A DNA stretch of 64,000 nt from assembly GCA_023101725.1 (NCBI GenBank), contig JALJCO010013434.1:62001-126000 (forward strand), given 5' to 3'. The first letter of the stretch is position 1. Each line of letters opens with the position of its first letter. The DNA is from Atherinomorus stipes. Lineage: Eukaryota; Chordata; Actinopteri; Atheriniformes; Atherinidae. Below are positions 27,501 to 42,829 of the stretch, one piece after another. Below the pieces are notes generated by a model. The model was not told where the DNA came from. It saw nothing but the letters and a program-made list of their open reading frames with translations, and did no database searches. The position numbers and the translations under genes are program-made.

Positions 27501-30500
27501 CTTCAGGGTCTATTCATGGTACCAAGACCACACCACAAGCTGGGGATTGATGTGGTACACATCTAGACATGGGTGGAGCTGCCCTAAATGTCTCCAATCT
27601 GGTAAAGCACAAGACCACAAAAGGAGCTGAAGTGGTACTTAAGGTTTTATCGTAACTGCTGAATTGGTTTATATCTGACATTGTTCTGTATTTAAACTAG
27701 CTTTGTTAGCTCTCACCTGTATTATTGCTTAGACTTTTTTTAGGTTTCAAAATGGCAAATCCATTTAAATGAATAAAACAAATACCAAATATTGATTTAT
27801 TTATTTATTTTTTTTAAATTTCAGCAACAACAACAAATCTGTCCTGTAAAAATAAAATGAAGGAAGTAGTTTCTTTTTGAAGCCAAAACTGAGGCTTTGG
27901 ATCCAGGTAGACTTATTTCATGTATTTGGGTTCCTTTTCACCTTCTTTTAAAGGATGGGGATGTTTTGTGTCTTAACCAAAACTGCAAATTCTGCAGGAA
28001 AAATAAGATTTGACTTCTTTATTGGTGCTGCATACCTGGTGCATATACCCATATATTTCATATTGTGACCTGTTAAGTTATCAGATGGGCCTTCAAGTAT
28101 GCTGTATAGTCAAAATGTTTTAGTTCCAGTGCGGCCTGTGATGTTCAGACTAAACACCTGCTACAGTTCAGAATTGTTGAAATTCTTATGCTAGAAAAAA
28201 AAAAAAAAACAGAAAAAGTTGTGTGTTCACGTTTGAATTGTGATCTCTCTGTGCTGTAGAGAATGACGCATCATAATCTTGGTTTGTTCCTTCTGTGGAA
28301 GTTGTTCCTGTTTGCAGATTCAGCTTGTCTTTGCTTCCGTGCTTGTGTCACGGTATTTATAGATGATTTACCTAAAATACACATGATCGTGCAGTGTATA
28401 TTATGAAACTAAAGTTGGTGAAGATGTTTTTCCCTGTGGAGATTTGTAAATCTTTGTATAATACTGATAAAGTTAATGTTCTTCAGAGTTAGTAATGAGA
28501 AGTTGACATTATTCTGTCCTCATATTGCTGGGAAAAGCGTATCATTAACAAGAAACTTAGTTTTTGGATGCTGATTTGCTTTCCAGACTTTGCTATAAAT
28601 AGAAATCATTTATTACTATCAACCATTGCATCCTGGAGTAATTACAGATGTCCTTTTTTTTTTCTCCTAACCACCAGTACCACGACTTTATTTCCATCGT
28701 GCTGTCATCACACAAAACTTAGTTTCCACAGCAGTTGAGTTGCAGCTGCGTAGCTTCTCTCTGATAACAGGCCAAATACTTTATAACACTGTTTATTGTC
28801 TGTGCAAATTGGTAAACCTTCAAGGACTCTAACTAGCAATTATTTTTTTAAGTGGATCCCAAAATAATCAAAACACCAATTCCTCATTCTTGTTTTGTCT
28901 TAAACACAGGCCAAAAATTGTTCATTTAAAATTTTAAATAACAGAACTGCAACCAACATTTAGCAATTTTTCTTATGCTGCTACTCCAAAAGACTTATTA
29001 GTTAAATCTTCCAGTTATTTGAACATTTATAGTGTGCAACTGGAGTATTTCTTTGCCATAGTGTTCAAGACAGACAAAAACCGCAAACATTTGTGTGGCT
29101 CCTTGGTACAGCTGCACTTATTGAAATGTTCACAGCAATTATCTGGAAGCAACATCCCCTCTGAGTGTCACTGATGTCCTTATTGAACTTCAGAGAGTCA
29201 GTTCTTTGTTAAACCATTCAGATGGATTAAGCCCCAGGGTTTAAATTTCAATGGTAGCCATACTGGTGACCTGATGAGAAGTCAAACATAGAGGAGGAAC
29301 TGTGCAGGGATGTGGTTTAATTCTGTCACTGCTGACAACATGTGATCTCACCAAAGTATTTTTCACATTCAAGACAACAAACAGCGATTATTCTGTCACC
29401 AAGTACCAAAGATGTTTTGCCGCCATGACACACTTTTATCACCCTGCCGCTAGGATGTCCAATTGAACCTGTAATTGATAAACTCAAGTTGGGCTGAAAG
29501 TATATGATTCATTCTTGTGGGTTTTAAGTTTGCACAGCTGAAAGAATAAGCTCATCCACCAAGAGACTGCAACGGCACTGGCCGTTTCTGTCTACTGAAT
29601 GTGGGAATAGTCTTTGTGGCACTAGGTTTATTTAGGTCTTTGTGGGCGTAGCCATGCTGTTGTGAGGTGTCTGTGTCAGGGCCTTGGCAGCACCTCTGGA
29701 AACACTTAACTGAAGCTCTTTTGAGAGGCAAGACTAACAGATACAGCCAATGTTGTAGAGTTATACTAATCAGATTTTTGTCTTTTAGTTGTGCTTTTTT
29801 TTTAAAAAAAAATACAAAGAATAATAGTTTTCTTGTCTTTGATTTGTCCTGCTAGTTGAAATTGGCAACATATGACAGCTTTCAGAACACAGAAAGTTGT
29901 CTGTGTGCAGTTTACATCAAATTGTTTCCATGAACAAACAATTTTGAACACATCATCCAACTGTTTGAACATTTTTTTTCTTCTTGTCATTTTTGTAAAT
30001 ATTTATACTAGAACTAATTCAAGTATTTAGGGTATTTTTTCTAACTGTTTTATTTATGCTTTCTTATGTCTGCCTTGCTTACTTGTTGAGGCAGACTACT
30101 CATAAATCATGTTTTTAGAGGCACGCCCTAGTTTGGTTTGTAAGAAGTTTGTGTGTGCATGTCAAGTGGGCTAAATGGGGATGTGAGACTTCATACTGAC
30201 TGTTTAAGTGGAAATGTACAGGGAGCAGAACTTCCAGGGAGGCTGAATCGTGCACATATGATTGCAGATTGCTGAGGCCCCACATGCCCCCTTTTCTTCC
30301 ACTCTTCTTCTCAGTTTCTCTTTCCTCTTCTTTGTTGAATACACTTGTGTGCAAACCTTATTTCGTAAGAATACTGCTTTGACCGTGTCTTTCCATGGCC
30401 ACGCTTTGGCAAGCCGTTGATCTGCTTCCTCATACCTGCTGAGCCTTCCAACCAATCAGAGCGACTGCTGATGGGCATGTTTGAATACGAATGATGCTGT

Positions 30501-33500
30501 GAGATGTTTAGAATTCCCTCCATGGCGGAGCAGACTGGGCTTTGCAGAGATTTCCCAGGGTTTTGTTCTCCTGGCTGCAAAGGTTTGTGGAGGGAGGGGT
30601 TTGAGAGCAGCACAGTGGGGCAACATTGAGCACTGAAACACTGTCGGCTGCAAAATCCATTTACAGATTCACAGAGATGATCCAAAAATACTACTTTGTA
30701 AACACAGGAATCACATAAAGGGGTAGGATTAAAGGAAAGAACAACAAATGTAATGCAGTTATGTGCATAACGCTCTCACAAAGAAGAGAGAGAGAACGCC
30801 CAAAGAAGGGTAGAGCTTTGTCTGTGCAAGTCAAGGTTAGACTGAAGATAACTGTGGTCACAGACAACTGAGCCTCTATTTCATCATCTACAGACAAGAA
30901 ACAGCTATTGCCTCATGGGTCCCTCAAGTGTCAAACCACTTTAGATCACATTTGCCTTGATAGTTTCAGTGCACTTTATTAAAATGAAATAAATTAAAAC
31001 ATTTAAAATCATTTAAAAAATTGGCTATCTTGTAAACAACAAAATGACAAAATTTGGGAGCTGAAAAGAAAAACGGTCAGTGGTTCATCCCAAAGAATCT
31101 CAACCAGGTGCATGTTTGTGTGTGTATCTGTATGTACTCTGATCAGTCCCAACACCACTGTATCAAATTGACTCTGCAACTTCTTTAGGAAATACAATGT
31201 GGCTCCTATTTAACATGCACTGAGTCAACTTCCCCTGCGGTGGCCTTTTGTTGTGTGTGTGTGTGTGTCTGTAACCATGTGAACATGTACATCACTGAGA
31301 AAGAAAAGACTGCTATTCTGTTACCATATCAGTGCAGTAATCAGGGCCCCTCACTGAGGCCTGGTGGCTGGGTTCTCTGTGCCTCTGGCAGGGTTAGTAT
31401 TCGCCTGAGGACTGGAGGAAAAGCTGTGGTCCTCCGTTCTTCTGGTTGGACACTGGCCTACAGATGGATCAGCCTGGGCTCATTTATCATTACTGGCCTA
31501 TGCTCTCCCTGTCTCTATGCACACACACAAATAGATGGAGTAAACAAGGAAAGCAATATTGTAGGAGGAAAGAAAAAGATGGAGAGAGCGAGTAGAGGGC
31601 AAAAGGAGGTGGTGAGATGAAAATGCTCAGCTCCTTTCATGAACCACCCAGCATAACTCACTGTAAAGCACATTCTGTAGTTTCAGCTCAGTCTCTTTGT
31701 TGTCAGGGAGATTTTGTTGTTGTTGACTTAAGTATTGCTGAGAAAGAGTGTTTAGTTTGAGGTAAATGCTACTCCAGATACCGTTGCGACTCTCAGATGT
31801 TCTTCCATATATGGAGTGAAAGCAACACGGTTAGTAGCTGAGTGTCCAGACATCATATGTGAGCTGCAAGGCCCTGAAACATTTCGGGGGCACAAGTGGG
31901 TTTATCATTTATTAAAATGGATAAAAAGTCTAATCTGATTTTTCATACTGCACACAACTCTGTGGTCCAAGACTGTGCAACTATTTTTCTTCCTCTTTTC
32001 AACTTGTTTTTTTTTTTTATGCATTAAAAGCAAAATCAACTGTTGAATGTATGAAATTTATTCTCATGAAAAATGTATGATTTGTTTTTGTTGTCTTGTC
32101 AGGCATTTGGTAACGCCAAGACAGCCCACAACAACAACTCCAGCCGCTTTGGAAAGTTCATCCAAGTTAATTATCTGGAGAGTGGAGTGGTCCGAGGGTA
32201 AGTACTCAGCACCAAACACGATTGTTTCTTGTATTTCGGTGAGGAAAATTTACTGACATTGCTATATTACCATGCACTGCACTAAAATAGCACAAGACTT
32301 CAAGAACTGCAGAACATGGTGGGAGACCGATATTTTGTCCTGGAGTGCGAATAAGGGCTGCAGTCCATGATGAAGTTGTTGCTTTTGTACTCTACAACTA
32401 AGCAGCATGCACAGGTGCAGGTGTGGAATGCAGCTGTTGGTACCTGAGCTTAACACCACATACTGAAGCGTTTGTTTATATATCACACATATTCAGTGTT
32501 TTCCCAATGGTTTGCATCCACAATCCCAACAAGGAATCCTCCAAATCTTTTTTTGTGAGCCATTCAACATCATTGGAGTTAGTTCTGTTGTTGTTGCTTA
32601 TCCTTCTGTTATCAGGGCTTTCTACCTCTCAGTAGCCAAACATCTTCCTCTTTACTCTTTTTGTGGCTAGTCATGCAACTCTTCCTATGCAGAGTGTGTA
32701 TGTGGACTGAAACTGTCAACCACTGACATGCTCTTCCTTTTTTCTTAGCAGTCATTGTCTAGTTAGGAGCTGCATCAAAGTCTGGTCAGCTGTGTCACTT
32801 CATTTCCTCATTAGGAGAAGACAACAGCTGCAGAGTGCAGTGTCTTTAAAGAAAACATGGTTTTAAAGGTGGAAGAGGTGATATCTTCTCAGCTCCACAC
32901 TCAGTGGCCACCCCCAGCCTGAATTTCCCCTAATGGCACTTGGTCACGGTCTGTTAGATTTTGAAGCTTTTCTTGGCTAGAAAGTGAAAATTGCAAAGTA
33001 ATAATATGCAGACAATGTTCTACTCAGAGCAAACTGTCTCATGTAGTATCTGCATCACTGTTCAAGCTAGTGTAGCTTCTGTTTCTTAGCAGTAAAAGGA
33101 CTGAGGGGGGGCATCAAAGCTCTGACTTAACAAAGGCAGTCTGTCTATCCATTTCTAGTGACAGCCATTCAGACAGTCAATAGAGGAGATTAACAAAGGG
33201 GAGGCTGCTGTTCTGCTTTCCTTTGCTCTGAGTAAATGACTGACTGACAGACTGGAAGTTTTAATGCTCTCCTTCTGGGTCTCTGTACAGGAGAACCTTC
33301 GTCACTGGTGGTAAAAGTGAGATAAAGCAGAGCCAGAAAACCGGAGGTACAAGGGGATAGCAGAGAGTGCCACCTGACCAGTTAACCCAAAATCTCCCAT
33401 AAATGTTTATCTGGGTTGAGCTGCCGTGTCTGCAAAAACCCTTAGCGTATGATTTACATCTCCTTCATATGAATCAAAACACCTTTTTCCTGTATTTTTG

Positions 33501-36500
33501 TGTCACATTGAGGGAAGCATTTCCCTTCAAGATATTGACATATTAGTGAACAGTAGACAGCTTTAAATCGGTTTCCAGTGGGCCATTTCTTCAAGGTTAC
33601 AAGGGAACCAGAATCGTGACAGCAAAATTCTTCTGTCAGCATAACCACCAGATCCCCTTGCTTTTGGAGCCAAAGGTTCAGTTTTTTTTCACCAGTCTGT
33701 CTGTAGCCGTATGTCTGTGGCTTTCCTGTAATTTGTCCAAAAAATGAAAAAACAACAACAAAAAAGCAGAAACTCCTTTCAGCATTAAAGCAAAAGTGAA
33801 CCAGGAGGAAACGATACCAAATTTATAGCAGCAATGGCAATAATTCCAAAACTGGCCTTTCCTATTACTTAAAGGATAACTGTCTTTTATTCCAACCTGG
33901 ACCTTATTTCTAAGAGTATATATGTGCATTTACTCACCGGTAAAGTTTCTGCATCACTTTGAGTCCTTTAGATGATATTACATTGAGTCGCCCTTCGGTG
34001 TACATCCAGTGAAATGGCGGAGACGGGGCAGTCACTATAGAAGACACTATCTGCAACAAAAGCTCCTTGATTTCATCAGTGCTTAAAGTAGAATAAACGA
34101 ATAAATGAGTAATTGTCCTGTGAGTTCAGAGTTTCACAAATTGTGTTTTTTTTTTTTTTGTTGTTGTTGTCTGGGTAGCGAGCTGCTCTGCTCAGCTGTG
34201 CTACGGAAGCGCGCATAGTGAACGCGCGGCCCCGAAAAGTGTGTAGAACACCCTGATAACTAATGGAAAGCTAAATCTGGACTCACGGGACAATAGTTCA
34301 ATAGTACTCGTTCGTTCGTTCTACTTAAAGTATTCGCTAAAATCAAGGAGTTTTGCTGCAGATAATGCCTTCAATAGCGACTGCCCCGTCTCTGCCATGA
34401 AACTGGATGTACACCGAAGGGCTCTAGAAATTTTAGTGGTGAGTTAATGCATGTATATATACTCAGAAATAAGGTCCAGGTTGGAAAAAAAAAAGAAAGT
34501 TATCCTTCAACCATCTGAAAATATATTTACAAACAATTTAAATACAGTATGTGCTATAAGATAAATGATAGCACTTATCCAGGACTGTTGAAGTGGAAAC
34601 AGATTTATTTCAACAGTTGCATTCATGCTGCATGGTGCACCTCAAGGCTGTTTTTCCTTAAACACCAAATACCTTTTCAAATTTTTTAAACACTGGAATG
34701 ATGATGTTAACATTATGGAAAGTAAGTTTTGCATCTGTCTGTTTCCACGACACCTGCAAGACACCCTGACATCACAGAGCATTATCTAACAGTTACATTT
34801 GCTGGATGTTTGAACATTTTGTTACAAATCTACATAGTTATGGTTGGATTTCAAGTGGACGGACACAGTTGTGTTTCTCACAGCATGGCTCTATTCTTAG
34901 TGTGTCATGAGGACTGGCGTCAGTGTTGTTTTTGCTTGGCTATAGAAAAAACAAGTCTCTGACATATAAAATCTGATTTAGACAACTTTATTGCCTTTGC
35001 CTGGCGTACTTAGTAAATACCACTGCTTTTAAAACTGCATACCTCATGACTGCAACAAGTATATACCTCTGTTTTCCTCTCAAGCCCCTGCAGTTGCGTT
35101 TCAGTCTTGTTAATGTGTGCTGCGCTACCATGTGCGTGATATTTTGCCACATACATCCGACGGTATGAACACTTCGTTCAGGTTCCAACCATCTGTCCTC
35201 ATTTCCCCTCCTGCTCCTCCCCTTATTCTTTATTGCCAGCCCACTTTTACACACACTCACCAACCTTAAGTGTTAAGTGATTCATCCTCATTGTTTTTAT
35301 CACTTCTTTTTCTTGTCCTCTTTTCTTTCCCCCTCTGTCTTTCAGGGCTGTGGTAGAGAAGTACCTCCTGGAGAAGTCTCGCCTGGTCTCCAGAGAGAAG
35401 AACGAGAGGTGAGGAGGAAGGGGGGCTTGACATTTCACCCCCACTGGGCTTCAAGAGGCTGTCTGTGTAAACATGAAGACTTCCCTCGGGAGTCTAGATG
35501 GTTAAGAATGAAGTCCAGCTGAAAGGTTTAGCCTAAGTTTAGATGTTCATCTGCCTAAACACTTCACACACACACACACACACACACACACTAGCACTGT
35601 AGATTTAGTTGCTAAACAACCATAAATGTTGGCTCATATAAATGCCTTCTTTTCTCATTACTCATAAATCCTCTGCAAACGGAGAAATGCTACCCACTGA
35701 TTTTTTTTTTTTTTTCTTTTACCTCAACAACCTGAAAGCAGCAGCAACAGATCATAATAAAACCAATGGGCTATATGCACAACCCCACTACTTCCTGAAC
35801 TTAGTAGTGCTCCTCTGTTTCCTGTCTTTCATTCTTGGACAAACTGATTAATCCAGGTGTGCCTGATCTCAGTTACCACAATTACAATGGCCAGACACAC
35901 CTGGATTAATCAGTTTGTCCAATAATGAAAGACAGGAAACAGAGGAGCACTACTCAGTTCAGGAAGTAGTGGGGTTGTGCATATAGCCCATTTGACTGTA
36001 CTTGATATTCGTAAAGCCATCTACATTGTTTTATCCAAGTTAATGTTATATACTTCAAAGTTAAGTCTGTTGCAGGATAAAGACTAAAAAAAAAAAAAGT
36101 GGGGGATGACTTTACTGTCACTTTTTACGTGCTGACACCCACTCTTTTCTTGTCCTGCTACCCTTTGTATTACTCATAGCAACATTCACTTAATGACCAG
36201 ACAGCTTGTCTGTTGCTACTTGCATGACTAATGCTGATACGAAGGCTTGATGTAACAGTCAGAAATTAGAGGTGTGACTGGTAGGGTCCTTTTTTTGAAT
36301 GATGAGAAAATCAAAGACATAAATAGATTTTGATTAGCGCTAGCCTGTACTGCTAAATCACTGACCGTAATGGATCAACCTGAGATACAACAGAAAAATT
36401 AAGTTGCTGCTGGATGTGGAAACAGTAAAACTTTAGAGACAAAGCTGTACAGATTTAACAGTTATGCTAACAGCTAGTAGTGAGGTCTGAAATCACAAAA

Positions 36501-39500
36501 TTAAAACGAGCTGCTCATAGTGAATGAAAACATACAGTAGCTATTTTGGTGTGGGAAGAATATTACTCATTCATTAGTTTCCTGTCTAGATTTTCTCCAC
36601 TAGGTTTTTATTTACTGCCTCCGTATCTCTCGCCCACTGCCAGCCAGCAGATCTCTGTTAATCACCTTGCCCACAGTTGTTGTTGACGTTGCATCTTGCC
36701 TGTCTAGTTGGTCTACTGTATGATGTTGTTCTTCATGATGAATGGAAACTCATTAATCCCATGTGCTTTGACAACAAAGCTCTGTGGCCTATCTACCTGC
36801 CCACTGATAGCACAAGTGGAAAAATGATACAAGTGTCACTGAACTGCATGCAACTTCTTTCTATTGGTTTTTTACAGTGTTCACTCTTCCTTTATAAAAT
36901 ATGCTTATACCCACTTATAACTGTTTGCTACATAATGAAACTAAACAGATAAAGGATCTCAATAAGAGAACATTAATTCACTGAGCTGTTTGCTACTGAA
37001 AATTGCTTTAATTAGTGTAGAGAGAACATTTTACAGTTTACTGTCTAGACTAGCATTATGTATGAATAATAATAATGTTTTTTTTTTCTTTTGTTCTTAA
37101 ACAGGAACTATCACGTGTTTTACTACCTGCTGTTGGGTGCCTCAGAGGGAGAAAGAAAAGAGTTTAAATTACTACCACCTGAAGAGTACTTCTACCTCAA
37201 GCAGGTACAGTTAAGTCCAGCTGCTTGTCACGTTTCGCAAAGTCCTCTTAGCTGTAGACTAAAGATTCTGGACTGTACATTTAATTGCCCTGTTCAGTCC
37301 TCTTGGCCCACTTCATGCTTTCTAAAATGTCTTAATGAAAGATAACCTGATGCATTTTGAGATTTGACCCTATAGGTAACTATATAATTGACTGAGTGGA
37401 TTTGGTATTCACAAAGGCTGCTAAGCCTCTGAATAAGCTGCTGTATACGCCCGCAGCTTGCTTCACATATGTGCGTTGCATTTTAATGAAGCAGTCTTTG
37501 TTCACTAGCTTGTTTTGATTCCCCTTTTGCCTGATTCTCCTATCCATTTATCCCTTCTCTTGACCTTTTTTTTTGCCACTTTTGGTTTTATCTCATTCTC
37601 ATAACTTTCGACCAACTGTTTAATTTTTTTCTTTTTTTTTTTTTTTTTCCAGGAAAATTTTAAGATTGAAGATGAGGAAGATTTGCGTCATGATTTTGAA
37701 AGACTGCAGCAGGCAATGGAGATGGTTGGCTTCCTTCCAGCCACTAAGAAGCAGTGAGTGAATCAGTAAACATGTTCTTTGTAGGGAAGTGCTCTTTATT
37801 CTCCTATGTTGAAGTAATTGTTTAAAATCTGTACAGAGGCATGTCCTGATAATGCAAAGGTATTGGTTTAAAAAGTGAGTCACATTACCAAAATACAACT
37901 TACAGCAAAAGTGTTTTTTTCAGGAACAAAAGTCTGTGCATCAAAAGTCTAGTTTATCAGAGACGGTGTGTATTCACAACCCTGTGCAGAACTTCTTCTC
38001 AATTTGTAACTCGCTCAATGGAAAGAGGTCATTTTTATGAAGAACTGCATAGTTGCTGCTTTTGTTACAGTTGTAATCAAATTTATCCTGAATATATCTT
38101 CCCATTAAAGAAGAGGATAAATTCATATTAATAATTGCTAAGATAACAAGAAACTGGAAAAAAATAGTAATATTATTGGCAGATATTGTCATTAAAATGT
38201 GATATCTGAAAATATTTGTATCAGTTTTTATCGTACTAATATTTTTACTAACAAAATCTCGCAAGATCTCTCTGTTCTGTTACAAACTCACGAGATCCTG
38301 TTGTTCCATACGCGTTGGTCCAGCATGTAGAAAAGTCACTGTTTAGAGCAATAATACTGGGCGGAGACTTCAACATGGTGTGTGATCCAGAAATAGACAG
38401 GCTTAGTCCAGCAGGAAACAGTAAAAGATGGCAGTCATTAGAAATTGTTAAACAGTACATGAAGGACTTTGGCCTCTGTGATGCGTGGCGATCACTCAAC
38501 CCCACCACGAGACAATATACCTTCTATTCTGCGGTCCACCACTCCTATTCTAGATTAGATTACTTTTTAATCAGCAGCTCACTGATGAGTGAAATCTCAG
38601 AAATAGAAATCCACCCAATAACCATCAGTGATCACGCACCAGTATCAGTAGCTCTGAGAAATAAAACTGTTAAACCAACAACAAGGAGTTGAAGATTCAA
38701 CACCTCATTACTGAAAGATCCTGAGTTTATCAGCTATTTCAAAAGAGAATGGTCCATTTATCTAGAGAACAACGACTTACCAGAAACCCCAGCATGTGTC
38801 CTTTGGGAAGCAGGAAAAGCAGTAATGCGAGGAAAAATAATTTCCTTCTCTTCTCATAAGAAAAAAAGGAAGCTGCAAGAACCTCAGAATTAGAAATCAA
38901 AATTAAATCACTAGAAGAAGCCTATCAGGTCAACCCGGAGGAACACATGCTGAATGATATAAGGAAACTCAAGCTTGAGTTAAACAAAATAATAGACCAA
39001 AAAACGCAATTCCTGGTTCAAAGACTTCGTTTAGAAAACTTCGATCACAGTAACAAGTCTGGAAAGCTTCTAGCTAATCAGTTAAAAATAAACAAGGAAA
39101 AAGCGACAATCTCCTCAATTAAAGACTCAGAAGGAAGTATCAGCCATGATCCTGACCAGATAAATAATATCTTTAGAAATTTCTACAGAACACTATATGA
39201 ATCCCAAATAAGCCCCACAGATGAGAATATTAATCAATTTCTCAATAATCTAATTCTCCCAAAACTACAACAGGAAAATATGACGGCTTTAGATTCACCC
39301 CTCTCAATAAATGAATTACATGACGCTCTGCAACATATGCCCAATAATAAAGCCCCAGGCCCAGATGGATATCCGGTCGAATTTTACAAAGAGTTCTGGA
39401 CAATTCTGGCTCCCACTTTTTATAAAATGATACTAGAAATAAAAGAGAAACAGAAAATACCACCAAATATGAATTCAGCAAATATCACCGTATTATTAAA

Positions 39501-42500
39501 ACCAGGTAAAGACCCGACACTTCCAGCTAGTTATCGGCCAATCTCATTAATAAATGTAGATCTTAAGATAATCAGCAAAGCACTCGCTAAAAGGATAGAA
39601 AAAATAACTCCTCTGATAATACATCCTGATCAAACTGGTTTTATTAAAGGTCGACATTCTTCTACTAACACACGCAGGCTGATTAACCTAATAGACTATG
39701 CTACCATTCATAATCTGGAATCCACTATCATCTCGTTAGATGCAGAAAAAGCCTTCGATCGTGTTAACTGGAAATTCCTGTTTGCAACATTAAATAAATT
39801 TGGTTTTGGTCCTTATTTCATAGACTGGATAAAAATACTTTATAACAACCCTAATGCATGTGTGAGGACCAATGACCAAACTTCTCCAAGTTTCTGTTTA
39901 CAGCGAGGCACCAGGCAGGGCTGCCGCTCTCCCCTTCACTTTTTGCCATTTTCATTGAACCACTAGCAGCCGCTATAAGACAGGACAGAGATATTAAAGG
40001 GATCCCCGGCAAAAATCTAGAACATAAAATAAGTCTCTACGCAGACGACGTACTGCTTTTCCTCCAGAACTCATCAACATCTCTCTCCCAGACAATCACA
40101 TTGATCAATAAATTTTCAATGATATCTGAGTACTCTATTAACTGGACCAAGACTACAGCTTTATCTGTTAATTGTACTTTACAAAATATCCCTAACACCA
40201 CAATACAGTCTGGTAATATCAGATATTTAGGAATAAATATTTCTCCACAACTTTCAGAGTTAATAAAGTTAAATTATGTCCAGCTATTAAAGTCAATAGA
40301 GGAAGATCTCACGCGATGGAAGCACTTACCCATATCACTCATGGGGAGAGTTGCTACCATCAAAATGATGGTTCTACCGAAAATTAACTACTTGTTCTCA
40401 ATGATACCCACCAAACCTTCCTCCAGTTGGTTTAAGTCACTGGACTCTCACATTTCCAAATTTCTTTGGAAAAACAAGCCATCACGTATCAGTTTAAAAA
40501 CCTTACAACAGGTAAAAGACCGGGGAGGGTTAGACTCACCCAATTTCAATTATTATTTCCTAGCAAATAAGCTACAATTTATTTCCAAATGGCTGAAACC
40601 TACCCATCTAGATGAACCGTGGCTAGACACAGAACAAGCATTATGTGAGGATCTGGATGTCTCTGATTTGCCGTTCATCAGTTCAGCAGTCAGATCTCAT
40701 AAATGCTTTAAAAGTATCAACATCTGCTCTACTCTGAAAGCATGGTGGGAATTCCTGAAATTAACCGAGTCTTCTATTATTCCATGTAAACTCACACCCA
40801 TCTGGAATAACCTGGATATTTTACAAAACAAGAAAATGATTAATTTTGTGCATTGGAAGGATAAAGGAGTAAAACAATTACAACATATCATTGAAAATGG
40901 AAAATTCCTGTCATTTAATACACTTACCTTACAATCGGGATCAATAGTACTAAATTCTTAGAATACCATCAACTTAAATCTATATTAAGCAAAAAATATA
41001 CCTCTAACCAACTGATCTTGCAGACTCCGGTCAGGGTAGCAGAATTCCTGAATCTCTCTATCCCCAAACTACTGTCGAAAATATATAGATTATTATTAAA
41101 ACTGGATGATTCAATTTCCCTTCCAACTTCGAAGTGGGAGGCTGACTTGTCCAGAACCCTTAACCAAAACACATGGACACAGATATGTTTAAACACGTTC
41201 CTAATGACTAAAAACTCAAATATACAGTTGATACAATTCAAGGTTTTACACAGAGTACATTACACAGGACAGAGGATGTTCAAGATGGGTCTGTCACCTT
41301 CAAATATTTGTTTGCACTGCAATGAGAATACAATAGACAATTATCTTCACGCCTTGTGGTCTTGTCCACCTGTCCAGAGGTTTTGGCTTCAGGTATGTGA
41401 TGACCTGTCAGCGTGGCTCAGGTGTAACTTCCCTGCAAGCCCCACACTGTGTTTACTGGGGGACTTGGATGAGATCAATACGGTAACCAATTATGCACAT
41501 ATGATACTTACTGTATTATGTATTGCAAAGAAAACTATCTTGGTAAACTGGAAATCCAAAAATAATCTGAGCATTAGCCAGTTTAGGAATCTCTTAGTAG
41601 ACCATATCAGTATTGAGATGATGTCTGCCTCCTCTAAGAACCAGTTAGATGAATTCCACTCCCTCTGGTCCCCTGTGATTAGCTCCATCACTTAACGTTG
41701 GTGTAGGAGAGCGGCCTCGGCGATGTGGGGGTTGGGTGCCGGCGAGTGCTTGATGGCTATGGATCCCTGGCGGTTGACTTGGGGGGGGGGGTCTGGGCTG
41801 CCTCGCCGCTGGGGCGGGGCTGTATCCAGCCCGATGGGGGGCATGAGGGTCAGCGGTTGGGGCTGCTCTGCGGCGGTGGGCGGGTCGCTGGTGGGGCCCT
41901 GGCCGGTGGCTGTCGGCTGGCGCCGGGTGGCCGGGGTCGTCCCGGGGCGGGGGGGGCGGGGGGCCCTGGGCCCCGGTGCTCCGGGGGTGGCCCCTGCCTC
42001 CGGGGCCGGGGGACCCGGCTTGGCGCTGGGGGGGGGCGGGCCGGCGGGGCGTGCCTCCTCTGGATTTGGCCGGTCCTCACGACCTGGTGACGTCTGGTCA
42101 CTGCGCCGGGGGCGCCTCTGCTGTGTGCGTGCGGGTGTGTGTGCTGGTGGGGGTGTGTGTGTGGTGGGGCTGGGGGGTGTATCGTTGTCGTGTCTGTGTC
42201 GGGATGTGGGCATCCGGGATGTTGGTGTCGCGGGGGCGGCCGTGTGGGGGGTGTGGATTTCCCCTGTGCTTGTCCTGCGTGTGGGGCTCTGGGGGTCGCG
42301 GACGGAGCTGCGCTTTCCGCCGGGGTGCTTGGTTTTCGGCGGACCCGTGGTCATGTCGTGTCGTATCGATGTTGGGGTGTCTGGCGTGGCTGTCGGGGTG
42401 TGGGGTTTTGTCCATATCGTTCAGCTCTAGTGTGTGGAGGTGGGGGGTTGCGGGGTGGCCGGGTCTTTTCCACGCCGGGTGCCTGTCCCGCCTGGCCGCT

Positions 42501-42829
42501 GTGTCGGTTGGGGCTGGCCTGCGCTGGTGGTCTCGTACGGGTTGGTCTCGCGTGGTCCGGGGGCTGGGGGCGGTGGACTTGTGGCGTGGGGGGGGCTGGT
42601 GGCCCCGCGGTCCCCGTCCTTGGTATGTGTAGGTGGGTGTGTGACTGGAGGGGGGCGTGAATGCGGTTGTGTGTGTGTGTGGCTGCCTGTGGGGGGGTGT
42701 GGAGATGGGTGGGTGGGTGGGGGGTGCATGGATGATGGGTGTTTGGGTGCGGGGGGTGGTGGTGCATTGGTGGGGTTTGTGTGTGTCAGGTTGGGGGGGG
42801 GGGGGGGGGAGGGAAAGGGGAGAAAAAAG

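Larger units (their letters stand above)
19702..32102. other. Intron 3 of myo9b (12.4 kb)
   Basis: Longest intron in the window, between P-loop and switch I exons. Contains a (GTTT)n tract at 19741-19767 and three hAT-type elements listed separately. The rest, including 26306-32102, shows no exon or RNA gene I can support. Confidence 0.7.

Noticed and set aside
19702..32102. Hidden exons in the long third intron
   Set aside because: Exons 3 and 4 join directly at GPVLE/AFGNAK, as in the family, so nothing is missing.
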